Below are positions 39,570 through 48,175 of a DNA stretch of 64,000 bases, piece by piece. Each line of letters opens with the position of its first letter. The first letter of the stretch is position 1. Origin of the DNA: Sagittula marina (GTDB taxonomy: Bacteria > Pseudomonadota > Alphaproteobacteria > Rhodobacterales > Rhodobacteraceae); NCBI RefSeq assembly GCF_014196795.1, contig NZ_JACIEJ010000015.1:16626-80625 (forward strand). Reading direction: 5' to 3'. The position numbers and the translations under genes are program-made. The notes below the pieces were generated by a model. That model worked only from the letters and a program-made list of their open reading frames with translations. It was not told where the DNA came from and did no database searches.

Positions 39570-39584
39570 TTGTGCAACAGAGCC
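39570..39584 (-). repeat. Right IS terminal inverted repeat
   Basis: TTGTGCAACAGAGCC, the inverted counterpart of 37510-37524 with one mismatch. Confidence 0.75.
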
Positions 39585-39597
39585 GATTGAAGATGAA

Positions 39598-39720
39598 ATG
39601 ATTGAGAAGATCGAAGACATTCTGAACGACTCCAATATCGCGCCGCGGCTTGAAAAAATTTTCGATCACATGCAGTACCAGAAGGTCAGGTATAGCCCGC
39701 AAACCTGCTCATATGCGTGA
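39598..39720 (+). CDS. 40-aa frame abutting the IS end, probably a truncated gene tail
   Basis: Reads MIEKIEDILNDSNIAPRLEKIF and continues to a TGA. The frame is already open at the IS boundary (IEDE precedes the Met), which suggests the 3' tail of a gene cut by the insertion. Acidic and helical; family not recognised. Confidence 0.35.
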   Translation: MIEKIEDILNDSNIAPRLEKIFDHMQYQKVRYSPQTCSYA

Positions 39721-39732
39721 CGAAGAAAAGCG

Positions 39733-40093
39733 GTGATTGATCTGACATCTTCCGCATCGAACGTCCATGGTGCTACCGCCCATGACGCGCTGCTCGACTG
39801 GGGGCCGCAGTCCCAAGTGGTCGACAATGCGTCCCTTTTCAGCGGTCGGCTCTCGTACAGGGGGACGAACAATTCGTCGCATAGCGAGATCTGGGAGTGC
39901 ACCCCGGGCTCTGGCATATCACCTTACGCGCGACGAATTCTGCCACGTCGTCAAAGGGAGCGTAATCTATCGCCGCGAAGATGGAGAAGAGGTAATCTAG
40001 GCAGGTACCGGCACGTGTGTGTTGTTTCCGGCAGGCTGGGGAGGCACGATTGAGATCACAGAACCCTTGCGCAACATCTACATGTTGGTCTGA
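39733..40093 (+). pseudogene. Cupin (DUF861/EutQ-like) pseudogene
   Basis: Starts at GTG 39733 and reads to SEIWECTPG, then a frame change near 39905 continues as YHLTRDEFCHVVKGSVIYRR. A TAG at 39998-40000 interrupts, and the same frame resumes AGTGTCVLFPAGWGGTIEI to a TGA at 40091. This order (I-W-x-C-T-P-x-x-W-x-Y-H-x-T-R-D-E, then F-P-A-G-W) is that of the intact cupin 14 bp downstream, so it is a dead paralogue. Confidence 0.8.
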
Positions 40094-40106
40094 ATTGGAG
40101 AGAGAC

Positions 40107-40451
40107 TTGAAAGCACCCGCAATGCACAGGCCACTGGACATTACCGAAGCGATGGATTGGGAAAGCATCCGGACCATGATCGGGGGCGAAAGCCATGTTT
40201 CTGGCAAGGCCCTGCACAAAGGTTCCGATGGCCAGAGCGAATGCGGTCTGTGGATCTGTACGCCCGACAAATGGGAGTACCATATGACCCGCGACGAAGT
40301 CTGCCACTTTCTGGAAGGCCGCGGCACCTACTCAAACGCTTCTGGAGATGTGATTGAGTCCACGCCAGACTCTGCGGGATTGTTCCCCAAAGGTTGGCAA
40401 GGAGCCAGCCCCGTTCATGTGACTGTGAAGAAGGTCTGCACGATCCGATGA
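40107..40451 (+). CDS. Cupin-domain protein (DUF861, EutQ-like)
   Basis: Small single-domain cupin (114 aa from TTG 40107; ATG 40122 would give 109 aa). The TTG is closer to the GGAGAGAG ribosome site. Motifs LWICTPDKWEYHMTRDEVCHFLEG and GLFPKGWQGASPVHV match the DUF861 family, which often accompanies amine, amino-acid or ureide catabolic genes; its reaction here is unknown. The stop overlaps the next gene by 4 bp. Paralogous to the pseudogene just upstream. Confidence 0.8.
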   Translation: MKAPAMHRPLDITEAMDWESIRTMIGGESHVSGKALHKGSDGQSECGLWICTPDKWEYHMTRDEVCHFLEGRGTYSNASGDVIESTPDSAGLFPKGWQGASPVHVTVKKVCTIR

Positions 40452-41512
40452 CCCAGACGACGTCTAAATCCCTTGGCGCAGGAAACCTGCGTACTGCGGC
40501 GGCCGCGTTTTTAGGATCACATGGCTTGGGGAGCGCCCGATTGGAGGCCTTCACCGCCGATGCCTCCACCCGCAGCTACTACCGTGTGGTAGGGCGCGAC
40601 CTGCTGCTGATGGATGACCAGTTCGACCTGCCGGGCTTTGCCGCCTTCATAATGATTTCGTCGCACCTGAACGGATTGGGGCTGTCGGCACCGAGAGTCT
40701 GGCATGCGGAACATGAGGAAGGGCTGGCACTGCTGGAGGATTTCGGCGATGCGACCTATGCGACTTGCCTCGCCCGTGGGCTTGATGAGAAAGCCCTGTA
40801 TGAGTTGGCGGTTGACGCCCTTCTCAAGCTTCACCACGCCCCAGAGGGTCGGCAGATCGACCGCCCGGCCTACGACATGCAAGTGTATCTTGATGAGCTA
40901 TCGACTTTCTCGCATTGGTTCGCGCCTGCGGTTGCGCCCGGACTGGACACAGAGGCGTTTGATGTCGCTTTTCGTGCGCTTTGGGAAACTGCGCTCACGC
41001 CTGTTGCCGGGCGTCACGAAACGTTGGTTCTGCGGGATTTCCACGTCGACAATCTGATGCTTCTTTCGGATCGGACGGACGCGGCGCGCTGCGGTTTGCT
41101 GGACTTTCAGGACGCCTTGCGCGGGCCTTGTGAATACGATCTGCTTTCTCTTTTGCAGGACGCCCGTCGCGACTTGATGCCAGGCTTGGAAGAGCAGCTT
41201 CTCGATCAATATTGCGCCGATGCGCCGGAATGGCTGGGACATGACGCCGACATCCGCGCAAGGTATCACCTCTTGGCTGCGCAGCGGCACGCGCGCATTC
41301 TCGGCGTCTTCGTGCGCCTGTGTCGTCGCGACGCGAAGCCACGCTACCTCGCGTTTATGCCGCGCGTTCTGAGCCAGTTCCGTACCGCGCTGCACGCGGC
41401 TCAGCTCACCGAAATCTCAAGCTTTCTCGATCACGCGCTGCCCGATTGGGGACAAGTTGGAGGAACGCTTCACAAGACACTTTCACCCAAAACCGGACCT
41501 GCAAATGGCTGA
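40448..41512 (+). CDS. AmgK-like phosphotransferase (sugar kinase of APH fold)
   Basis: 354-aa aminoglycoside-phosphotransferase-fold kinase. The N-terminal ADASTRSYYRVVGRDLLLMD, the catalytic loop LRDFHVDNLML and the metal loop CGLLDFQDALRGPCEYDLLSLLQDAR resemble AmgK, which phosphorylates N-acetylmuramate/N-acetylglucosamine at the anomeric position. The operon with a cupin and a dead aldehyde dehydrogenase suggests a different small-molecule substrate; I cannot decide. ATG 40448 overlaps the cupin stop. Confidence 0.75.
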   Translation: MTQTTSKSLGAGNLRTAAAAFLGSHGLGSARLEAFTADASTRSYYRVVGRDLLLMDDQFDLPGFAAFIMISSHLNGLGLSAPRVWHAEHEEGLALLEDFGDATYATCLARGLDEKALYELAVDALLKLHHAPEGRQIDRPAYDMQVYLDELSTFSHWFAPAVAPGLDTEAFDVAFRALWETALTPVAGRHETLVLRDFHVDNLMLLSDRTDAARCGLLDFQDALRGPCEYDLLSLLQDARRDLMPGLEEQLLDQYCADAPEWLGHDADIRARYHLLAAQRHARILGVFVRLCRRDAKPRYLAFMPRVLSQFRTALHAAQLTEISSFLDHALPDWGQVGGTLHKTLSPKTGPANG

Positions 41513-41943
41513 CACGCTTTCACCTTCCTGTCTGGCGCGTGCATTCATTCCGACCGAGGGTCCGAAGCGCAGTCACCTGTCCGGCCACGCTGGAAACCGT
41601 CGGTCACTTTGGCGCGCCGACGGCAGGTCACGTCGAGGACGTCTCTGACCGTGTGAATGCCGCGCAAAAGCTCTGCCGCAAAATGAATTGTAAATGCCGG
41701 ACGAAGTTCCCTCACAGCGTGGCGGATGCCATGGAACGCGCCGACGTGACTGATATCGCGACTGTGATGTCGCGCGAAATCGGCAAACCCAACGCCAATG
41801 AAGACATTACCAACATCCCGCCCGTGTTTCGCTATTAAAGCGCGACGGCCCGCGATGATGCGGACCAAATCGAGGCATCAATGGAGACGGGCTTTCTCCA
41901 CCAGCAAACCTATGCGCCGCAGTCCTGCTGGTCGCCACCGTAG
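41505..41943 (+). pseudogene. Aldehyde dehydrogenase pseudogene (N-terminal part)
   Basis: Begins ATGGCTGACACG overlapping the kinase stop. After a frame change it reads VTCPATLETVGHFGAPTAGHVEDVSDRVNAAQK, then HSVADAMERADVTDIATVMSREIGKP and NIPPVFRY, ending at TAA 41836. The same frame continues with further homologous-looking residues to TAG 41943. This is the N-terminal third of an aldehyde dehydrogenase; the catalytic domain is absent. Third gene of the former cupin-kinase-dehydrogenase operon. Confidence 0.75.
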
Positions 41944-42301
41944 AGGCCAAGGCGCTTTATGTCACCGGCGTGAATACAAGCGAAGTACTCGAACGCAGTC
42001 ATCGCCTTGCGCACCAGCGAGGGAGCGTGACCATGATCAAGCTTTCGCACCGGTTCGCCGACACCGCGTTCGCGCCCTTCTGCCCCCTTTTCGAGAAGGG
42101 CCGGGCATGGCCGTGGCTATGCCATTTGCCTGGATCTACCTTCCTTTCCTGATCGGGCCGTTCACCCACTCGGGGCGAAAGTAGGTCTCTCTTTAGGCCT
42201 TTTCCCCATCGGGAGGATTGGAAACGTGCGGCGTGTGGTTTCGCTACAATCGGCATTATTCGGCTAAGTGACTAAAATATATATAGATTTCACCTCATCC
42301 A
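41944..42301. other. Region without a gene upstream of the paa promoter
   Basis: Only short open frames with no family resemblance. It becomes A/T-rich after about 42265. It probably holds more of the decayed dehydrogenase region, then the paaJ promoter. Confidence 0.5.
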
Positions 42302-42347
42302 AAAGCATCACACAAAACTACAGAAATAATTTTACATGTGATGCTTT
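42302..42347. promoter_or_regulatory. 11-bp perfect inverted repeat upstream of paaJ
   Basis: AAAGCATCACA (42302-42312) and TGTGATGCTTT (42337-42347) are perfect complements separated by 24 bp of A/T-rich DNA, 55 bp before the paaJ start. The arms could be two operator half-sites flanking the promoter, or a stem in the leader RNA. It does not resemble the TetR-type palindrome upstream of paaN. Confidence 0.5.
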
Positions 42348-42401
42348 GTCGACTAACCTGCATTTGACACAGGTGTTTAACCGCACGGAGGAGGAGATGT
42401 C

Positions 42402-43607
<1,206 letters not shown>

Positions 43608-43627
43608 AACGCAAAAGGAACTGACCG

Positions 43628-44620
43628 ATGTATGCACAAATGGTAGAATCCGAAGGCAACCGTGGTGATCTGACCGCACAGGAGCGCGCGTTTCAGGATC
43701 GCATCGACGCAGGCGAGAAGATCGAGCCAAAGGAGTGGATGCCCGAGGGTTATCGCAAGACCCTGATACGCCAGATGGGTCAGCACGCGCACTCTGAAAT
43801 TGTCGGCCAGCTGCCGGAAGGCAACTGGATCACTCGTGCGCCAACACTCGAACGCAAGGCAATCCTGCTGGCCAAGGTTCAGGATGAAGCGGGCCACGGT
43901 TTGTACCTGTATTCGGCAGCCGAGACTTTGGGCGTTACGAGGGATGAGCTGTTTGAGGCCCTGCATTCGGGCAAGATGAAGTATTCCTCGATCTTCAACT
44001 ACCCAACGCTGACCTGGGCGGACATGGGGGCAGTCGGCTGGTTAGTCGATGGCGCAGCCATCATGAACCAGGTGCCGCTGCAACGCACATCCTATGGGCC
44101 GTATTCCCGAGCGATGATCCGTATCTGCAAGGAGGAATCCTTTCATCAACGGCAGGGCTACGCGATCATGATGAAGATGGCCGCAGGGACGCCTGAGCAA
44201 AAGGAGATGGCGCAGGATGCGCTGAACCGCTTCTGGTATCCGGCGCTGATGATGTTTGGCCCCTCGGACAAGGATTCAGTTCACTCCGAACAGTCGATGG
44301 CGTGGAAGATCAAGATGAACACCAATGACGAGTTGCGTCAGAAGTTCGTCAACGAAACAGTGCCGCAAGCAGAGCTTCTGGGTCTGACTGTGCCGGACGA
44401 GAACCTGACCTATGATGAGCAAACCGGCGACTACAGTTTCAGCGAACCCGATTGGGCCGAGTTCTTTGAGGTGATCAAAGGTAACGGCCCCTGCAACCGT
44501 GAGCGCCTGCAGGCGCGCCGCGATGCTTGGAGCGAAGGCGAATGGTTCCGCGACGGTCTGACCGCCTATGCCGAGAAATCCGCGAAACGCCGCGCCGCTG
44601 CCGCGCTGGCGGCCGAATAA
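43628..44620 (+). CDS. paaA: PaaA, phenylacetyl-CoA 1,2-epoxidase catalytic subunit
   Basis: Diiron monooxygenase alpha subunit (330 aa) that epoxidises the aromatic ring of phenylacetyl-CoA. Ferritin-like diiron ligands are visible: Glu57 in HSEIVG, Glu87/His90 in [13 protein letters not shown] and a later [11 protein letters not shown] (E-x-x-H). Followed after 11 bp by paaB. Confidence 0.96.
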   Translation: MYAQMVESEGNRGDLTAQERAFQDRIDAGEKIEPKEWMPEGYRKTLIRQMGQHAHSEIVGQLPEGNWITRAPTLERKAILLAKVQDEAGHGLYLYSAAETLGVTRDELFEALHSGKMKYSSIFNYPTLTWADMGAVGWLVDGAAIMNQVPLQRTSYGPYSRAMIRICKEESFHQRQGYAIMMKMAAGTPEQKEMAQDALNRFWYPALMMFGPSDKDSVHSEQSMAWKIKMNTNDELRQKFVNETVPQAELLGLTVPDENLTYDEQTGDYSFSEPDWAEFFEVIKGNGPCNRERLQARRDAWSEGEWFRDGLTAYAEKSAKRRAAAALAAE

Positions 44621-44631
44621 GGACGAAAACC

Positions 44632-44934
44632 ATGACCGATACCGCGAAACCCCGCAAGGAATGGCCGCTATGGGAGATCTTTGTGCGGAGCCAGAACGGG
44701 CTGAATCACCGTCACGTGGGCAGCCTGCATGCGACCGACGCTGAAATGGCTATCAACAACGCCCGCGATGTCTATACCCGCCGCAAGGAGGGTGTGTCGC
44801 TTTGGGTGGTTGAGAGCAAGCATATCACGGCCTCCAGTCCTTCGGCGAAAGGTCCACTGTTCGATCCCGCCGACGACAAGACGTATCGCCACCCGACATT
44901 CTATGACATCCCCGATGAAGCGGGGCATATGTGA
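44632..44934 (+). CDS. paaB: PaaB, phenylacetyl-CoA epoxidase subunit B
   Basis: 100-aa subunit that bridges the PaaAC heterodimers. Motifs WPLWEIFVRSQNGLNHRHVGSLHATDAEMAI are highly typical. ATG 44632 follows GGACGAAAACC. The stop shares one base with the paaC ATG (TGATG). Confidence 0.96.
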   Translation: MTDTAKPRKEWPLWEIFVRSQNGLNHRHVGSLHATDAEMAINNARDVYTRRKEGVSLWVVESKHITASSPSAKGPLFDPADDKTYRHPTFYDIPDEAGHM

Positions 44935-45791
44935 TGTCTTCACCCTCTGACATGAACACGGGCGACGTCGTTGAGCTCGCCGCGAAAGAGGCCGCCCAGC
45001 AGGATGTCCCCGATCATCACGTGACAGATGTTGCGCTGAAGCCCGCGTTTTTCGACTGGCTCTGCCGGATGGGGGACACGACGCTGATCCTCGGACACCG
45101 CACGTCTGAATGGTGCGGCCACGGACCTGCACTGGAAGAAGACATCGCTCAGGCGAATATCGCGCTGGACCTGATTGGGCACACGCAAATGTGGCTGGGG
45201 CTGGCGGCAGAGGTCGAAGATGAGGGTCGCACCGCCGACACCTTGGCCTATCTGCGCGATGCGATGAAATTCCGCAATCTGTTGCTGGTCGAGTTGCCCA
45301 AGGGCGACATGGCCGTCACGATCATGCGGCAGTTTCTTTTTGACGCCTGGCACCACGATTATCTTGGGAAGCTGACTGGATCGAGCAGTCCGCGGGTTGC
45401 CGAAATTGCGGCCAAGGCCTTGAAAGAGGTGACATACCACTTGGAACGTTCGTCCGATCTGGTCGTGCGTCTGGGCGATGGCACCGACGCCAGCCGGCGC
45501 CGGATGCAGGATGCGCTGGAACTCCTTTGGCCCTACACGGGCGAAATGTTCGTCTCCGACGAGGTTGACCGTGCCATTGCCGAAGCGGGTATTGCCCCGC
45601 TGGTAGAGGACTTGCACGCCGACTGGACCGAAACCGTCACCGAGATCCTGAAAGAAGCGACGTTGGAGCTCCCCTCCGGCACCGCATATGCCCAAAAAGG
45701 TGGCCGCACCGGTCGTCATACCGAACATCTCGGCTTCGTTCTGGCAGAGATGCAGTTCCTGCAGCGCGCCTATCCCGGAGCAAGCTGGTGA
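44934..45791 (+). CDS. paaC: PaaC, phenylacetyl-CoA epoxidase structural subunit
   Basis: 285-aa ferritin-fold partner of PaaA. Characteristic segments are GDTTLILGHRTSEWCGHGPALEEDIAQANIALDLIGH and FLFDAWHHDYLGKL. PaaC does not hold a functional diiron centre in characterised enzymes and stabilises PaaA. ATG 44934 is preferred over the adjacent GTG 44931. Confidence 0.95.
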   Translation: MSSPSDMNTGDVVELAAKEAAQQDVPDHHVTDVALKPAFFDWLCRMGDTTLILGHRTSEWCGHGPALEEDIAQANIALDLIGHTQMWLGLAAEVEDEGRTADTLAYLRDAMKFRNLLLVELPKGDMAVTIMRQFLFDAWHHDYLGKLTGSSSPRVAEIAAKALKEVTYHLERSSDLVVRLGDGTDASRRRMQDALELLWPYTGEMFVSDEVDRAIAEAGIAPLVEDLHADWTETVTEILKEATLELPSGTAYAQKGGRTGRHTEHLGFVLAEMQFLQRAYPGASW

Positions 45792-46309
45792 CGACGACAC
45801 TGCCGTCGGTAGATCAGGTCTGGGGCTGGTTGGCGGAGGTGCCGGACCCCGAGATCCCGGTGATTTCGGTCACCGATCTGGGAATCGTGCGCGAGGTCTT
45901 CTTTGAGGGCGATACGCTCGTGGTTGCGGTCACTCCGACGTATTCGGGGTGCCCGGCCATGGCCGTGATCGATATCGACATTCAGTCACACTTGGCAACA
46001 AAAGGCCTGCATTCGGTGCGGCTGGACCGTCGACTGTCGCCGCCGTGGACGACCGACTGGATCACTGAAGAAGCGCGCGAGAAATTACGGGACTACGGTA
46101 TCGCGCCTCCAATTGACGGCACCGCTGGCACCGACGTCATGGCCGCGCGTGCGGCGCGCATGTCAGGCACGTCCAATCTGGTCGTAAGTTGCCCACGATG
46201 TGGATCGGCCGCGACCGAGAAGGTCAGCCAATTCGGGTCGACGCCGTGCAAGGCCGCCTATCGCTGTACTGACTGTCTTGAGCCGTTCGACTACTTCAAA
46301 TGTATCTGA
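45788..46309 (+). CDS. paaD: PaaD, Fe-S maturation protein for the epoxidase
   Basis: 173-aa DUF59/MIP18-type protein. The N-terminal VPDPEIPVISVTDLGIVREV and TPTYSGCPAM segment are family signatures. The C terminus has a zinc-ribbon-like set of cysteines, CPRCG, TPCKAAYRCTDCLEPF and FKC. It is thought to help assemble the PaaE Fe-S cluster. GTG start overlaps paaC by 4 bp. Confidence 0.95.
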   Translation: MTTTLPSVDQVWGWLAEVPDPEIPVISVTDLGIVREVFFEGDTLVVAVTPTYSGCPAMAVIDIDIQSHLATKGLHSVRLDRRLSPPWTTDWITEEAREKLRDYGIAPPIDGTAGTDVMAARAARMSGTSNLVVSCPRCGSAATEKVSQFGSTPCKAAYRCTDCLEPFDYFKCI

Positions 46310-46319
46310 GGATCTGACC

Positions 46320-47399
46320 ATGGCCCCACGATTCCATCCGCTTGAAGTCACTGATATTCGCCGGGAAACGCGCGATGCGGTGGTTTTGACGCTGACGCCG
46401 ACAGCGGAGGCCGCTGCTGCGTTCGATTTTACCCAAGGCCAGTATCTGACCTTCCGCCGCGACTTCGACGGTACTGAATTGCGACGGTCCTATTCCATCT
46501 GCGCCGGCAAGGACGAAGGCTGCCTGAAGGTTGGGATCAAGCGGGTCGATGGCGGGGCGTTTTCGACCTTTGCCAACCAAGATCTGAAAGTCGGCGACAC
46601 GCTTGATGCGATGCCGCCGATGGGTAAGTTCTTTGCGCCGATTGATCCGGCGACAGCGAAAACCTATCTGGGATTTGCGGGCGGGTCCGGGATCACGCCG
46701 CTGCTGTCGATCATAAAAACTGTGCTTGGCCGGGAACCTGAGGCGACATTCACCCTTGTCTACGCCAATCGGCAGATCAACTCGATCATGTTTCGCGAAG
46801 AGCTCGAGGATCTGAAAAACATCTATCTGGGGCGCTTTTCGGTCATTCACATCCTGGAAAGCGAAGGGCAGGAAATCGACCTGTTCACCGGCCGCGTGGA
46901 TGCGGAAAAACTGGATAACCTGTTCCGCCTGTGGATCGACGCCGAGACAGTCGACACCGCGTTCATCTGTGGCCCCGAGCCGATGATGCTGACCATTGCG
47001 GAAAGCCTTCGACAGCACGGGCTGGACGACAGTCAGATCAAGTTCGAGCTGTTTGCATCGTCACAGCCAGGCCGCACCGCCAAAAGAGCGGCTACGCGTC
47101 AAGACGCGACGACCGGGAACGTCTGCGATGTCACCGTGACGCTGGATGGCGCAACGCGCAAGTTTCAGATGCCAAAGGACGGAACGGCCGTGCTGGACGC
47201 TGCAATCCAGAACCAGATGGATGCGCCGTTTTCCTGCAAGGCCGGTGTATGCTCAACCTGTCGCGCCAAGGTTCTGGAAGGCGAGGTCGAGATGGTAATC
47301 AATCACGCGCTTGAGGATTACGAGGTCAAGGCAGGATATGTGCTGTCCTGTCAGTGCATTCCCATTTCAGACAAGGTGGTGCTGACCTATGACGAATGA
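46320..47399 (+). CDS. paaE: PaaE, epoxidase ferredoxin-NADP reductase component
   Basis: 359-aa iron-sulphur flavoprotein feeding electrons to PaaA. It has the FAD-binding RRSYSICAG (residues 55-63), the NAD(P) motif FAGGSGITPLLSIIKTVL, and a C-terminal plant-type 2Fe-2S domain with CKAGVCSTCRAKV and a final cysteine in YVLSCQC. ATG 46320 is at the conserved MAPRFHPL start. The 3' end overlaps the next gene by 11 bp. Confidence 0.96.
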   Translation: MAPRFHPLEVTDIRRETRDAVVLTLTPTAEAAAAFDFTQGQYLTFRRDFDGTELRRSYSICAGKDEGCLKVGIKRVDGGAFSTFANQDLKVGDTLDAMPPMGKFFAPIDPATAKTYLGFAGGSGITPLLSIIKTVLGREPEATFTLVYANRQINSIMFREELEDLKNIYLGRFSVIHILESEGQEIDLFTGRVDAEKLDNLFRLWIDAETVDTAFICGPEPMMLTIAESLRQHGLDDSQIKFELFASSQPGRTAKRAATRQDATTGNVCDVTVTLDGATRKFQMPKDGTAVLDAAIQNQMDAPFSCKAGVCSTCRAKVLEGEVEMVINHALEDYEVKAGYVLSCQCIPISDKVVLTYDE

Positions 47400-48153
47400 A
47401 GCCGCAGATACCATGAGCATTTCGGACTATCTTGCCCAAGGCGGCAAGTTGTCGTCGCCTGAAAATGTACCGCCGCGATATCGGGCTGAGTTGCTGCGCC
47501 TGATGTCGTCGTTCGTGGACAGTGAACTTGCCGGGTCTGCCGGGTTTGCCGATGCGATCAACTGGGCGCCGGGCATAAAGGAGCGTATCGCTGCCAGCCG
47601 GATTACCTTGGAAAAGGCCGATCACGCCGAACGCGTGCTTGATCTGATGGTGGAATTCGGGACGGACAAGGCGCTGTATAACAGTGCGCATGATTGGGCC
47701 GCCCGGATGCCACGGGATGCGGACGTCGAGGCGCGCAGGCAGGGCGGCGACATGCGACTGTCGGTTTTTCATCATCCGCTGGAAAACTGGAACGACGCGG
47801 TGATCCTGAATGTGTTGATGGGGCAGGCCACTGTGACCCAGCTGCGCGAGCTCGAGCAGTGTTCCTATGCACCACTTGCCGAGGTGGTTCGCGATATCAT
47901 CCCACGAGAGCAGCGCCATATGGAACTTGGCCTTGAGGGACTTGCGCGCTTGACCGAAGTTGAAAGCCGTCTTCCAGACTTGCGGAAGGCTATCGACTAC
48001 TGGCAACCCCGCGTGGCTTTGACGTTCGGCCGGGATGGGTCTGACAGGTTCGACCGGCTTGCAGCGATGGGTCTGCGTCGCACGGCAAATGAGGCGCTGC
48101 GCACTCAATGGCAAGACGCGCTTGATCGGCAACTTGCGACAGTTGCGCTTTAA
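47389..48153 (+). CDS. PaaA/PaaC-like ferritin-fold protein of the paa operon, function unknown
   Basis: 254-aa helical protein resembling the PaaA_PaaC family. One E-x-x-H pair is intact (Glu174/His177 in PREQRHMELGLEG). The other expected pair is shifted: Glu75 with Asp78 and His79 in TLEKADHAE. It may therefore be a degenerate or alternative diiron protein. It starts inside the end of paaE and is followed after 22 bp by paaZ, so it is made with the epoxidase. Not part of the standard PaaABCDE set; possibly a chaperone, a regulatory partner or an oxygenase for a related CoA ester. Confidence 0.7.
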   Translation: MTNEAADTMSISDYLAQGGKLSSPENVPPRYRAELLRLMSSFVDSELAGSAGFADAINWAPGIKERIAASRITLEKADHAERVLDLMVEFGTDKALYNSAHDWAARMPRDADVEARRQGGDMRLSVFHHPLENWNDAVILNVLMGQATVTQLRELEQCSYAPLAEVVRDIIPREQRHMELGLEGLARLTEVESRLPDLRKAIDYWQPRVALTFGRDGSDRFDRLAAMGLRRTANEALRTQWQDALDRQLATVAL

Positions 48154-48175
48154 CCAAATTTCGGAAGGAAACGTG

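Larger units (their letters stand above)
37510..39584. mobile_element. Decayed composite of IS5-family elements
   Basis: Bounded by 15-bp inverted repeats GGCTTTGTTGCACAA (left) and its complement with one mismatch (right), termini of a type I associate with IS5-family elements in Rhodobacterales. Inside, three plus-strand fragments of one transposase (near 37580, 37745 and 39426), a minus-strand remnant of a different IS5-type transposase (38.1-38.6 kb) and an intact 161-aa gene are nested. No intact transposase remains, so the structure should be immobile. Confidence 0.75.
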
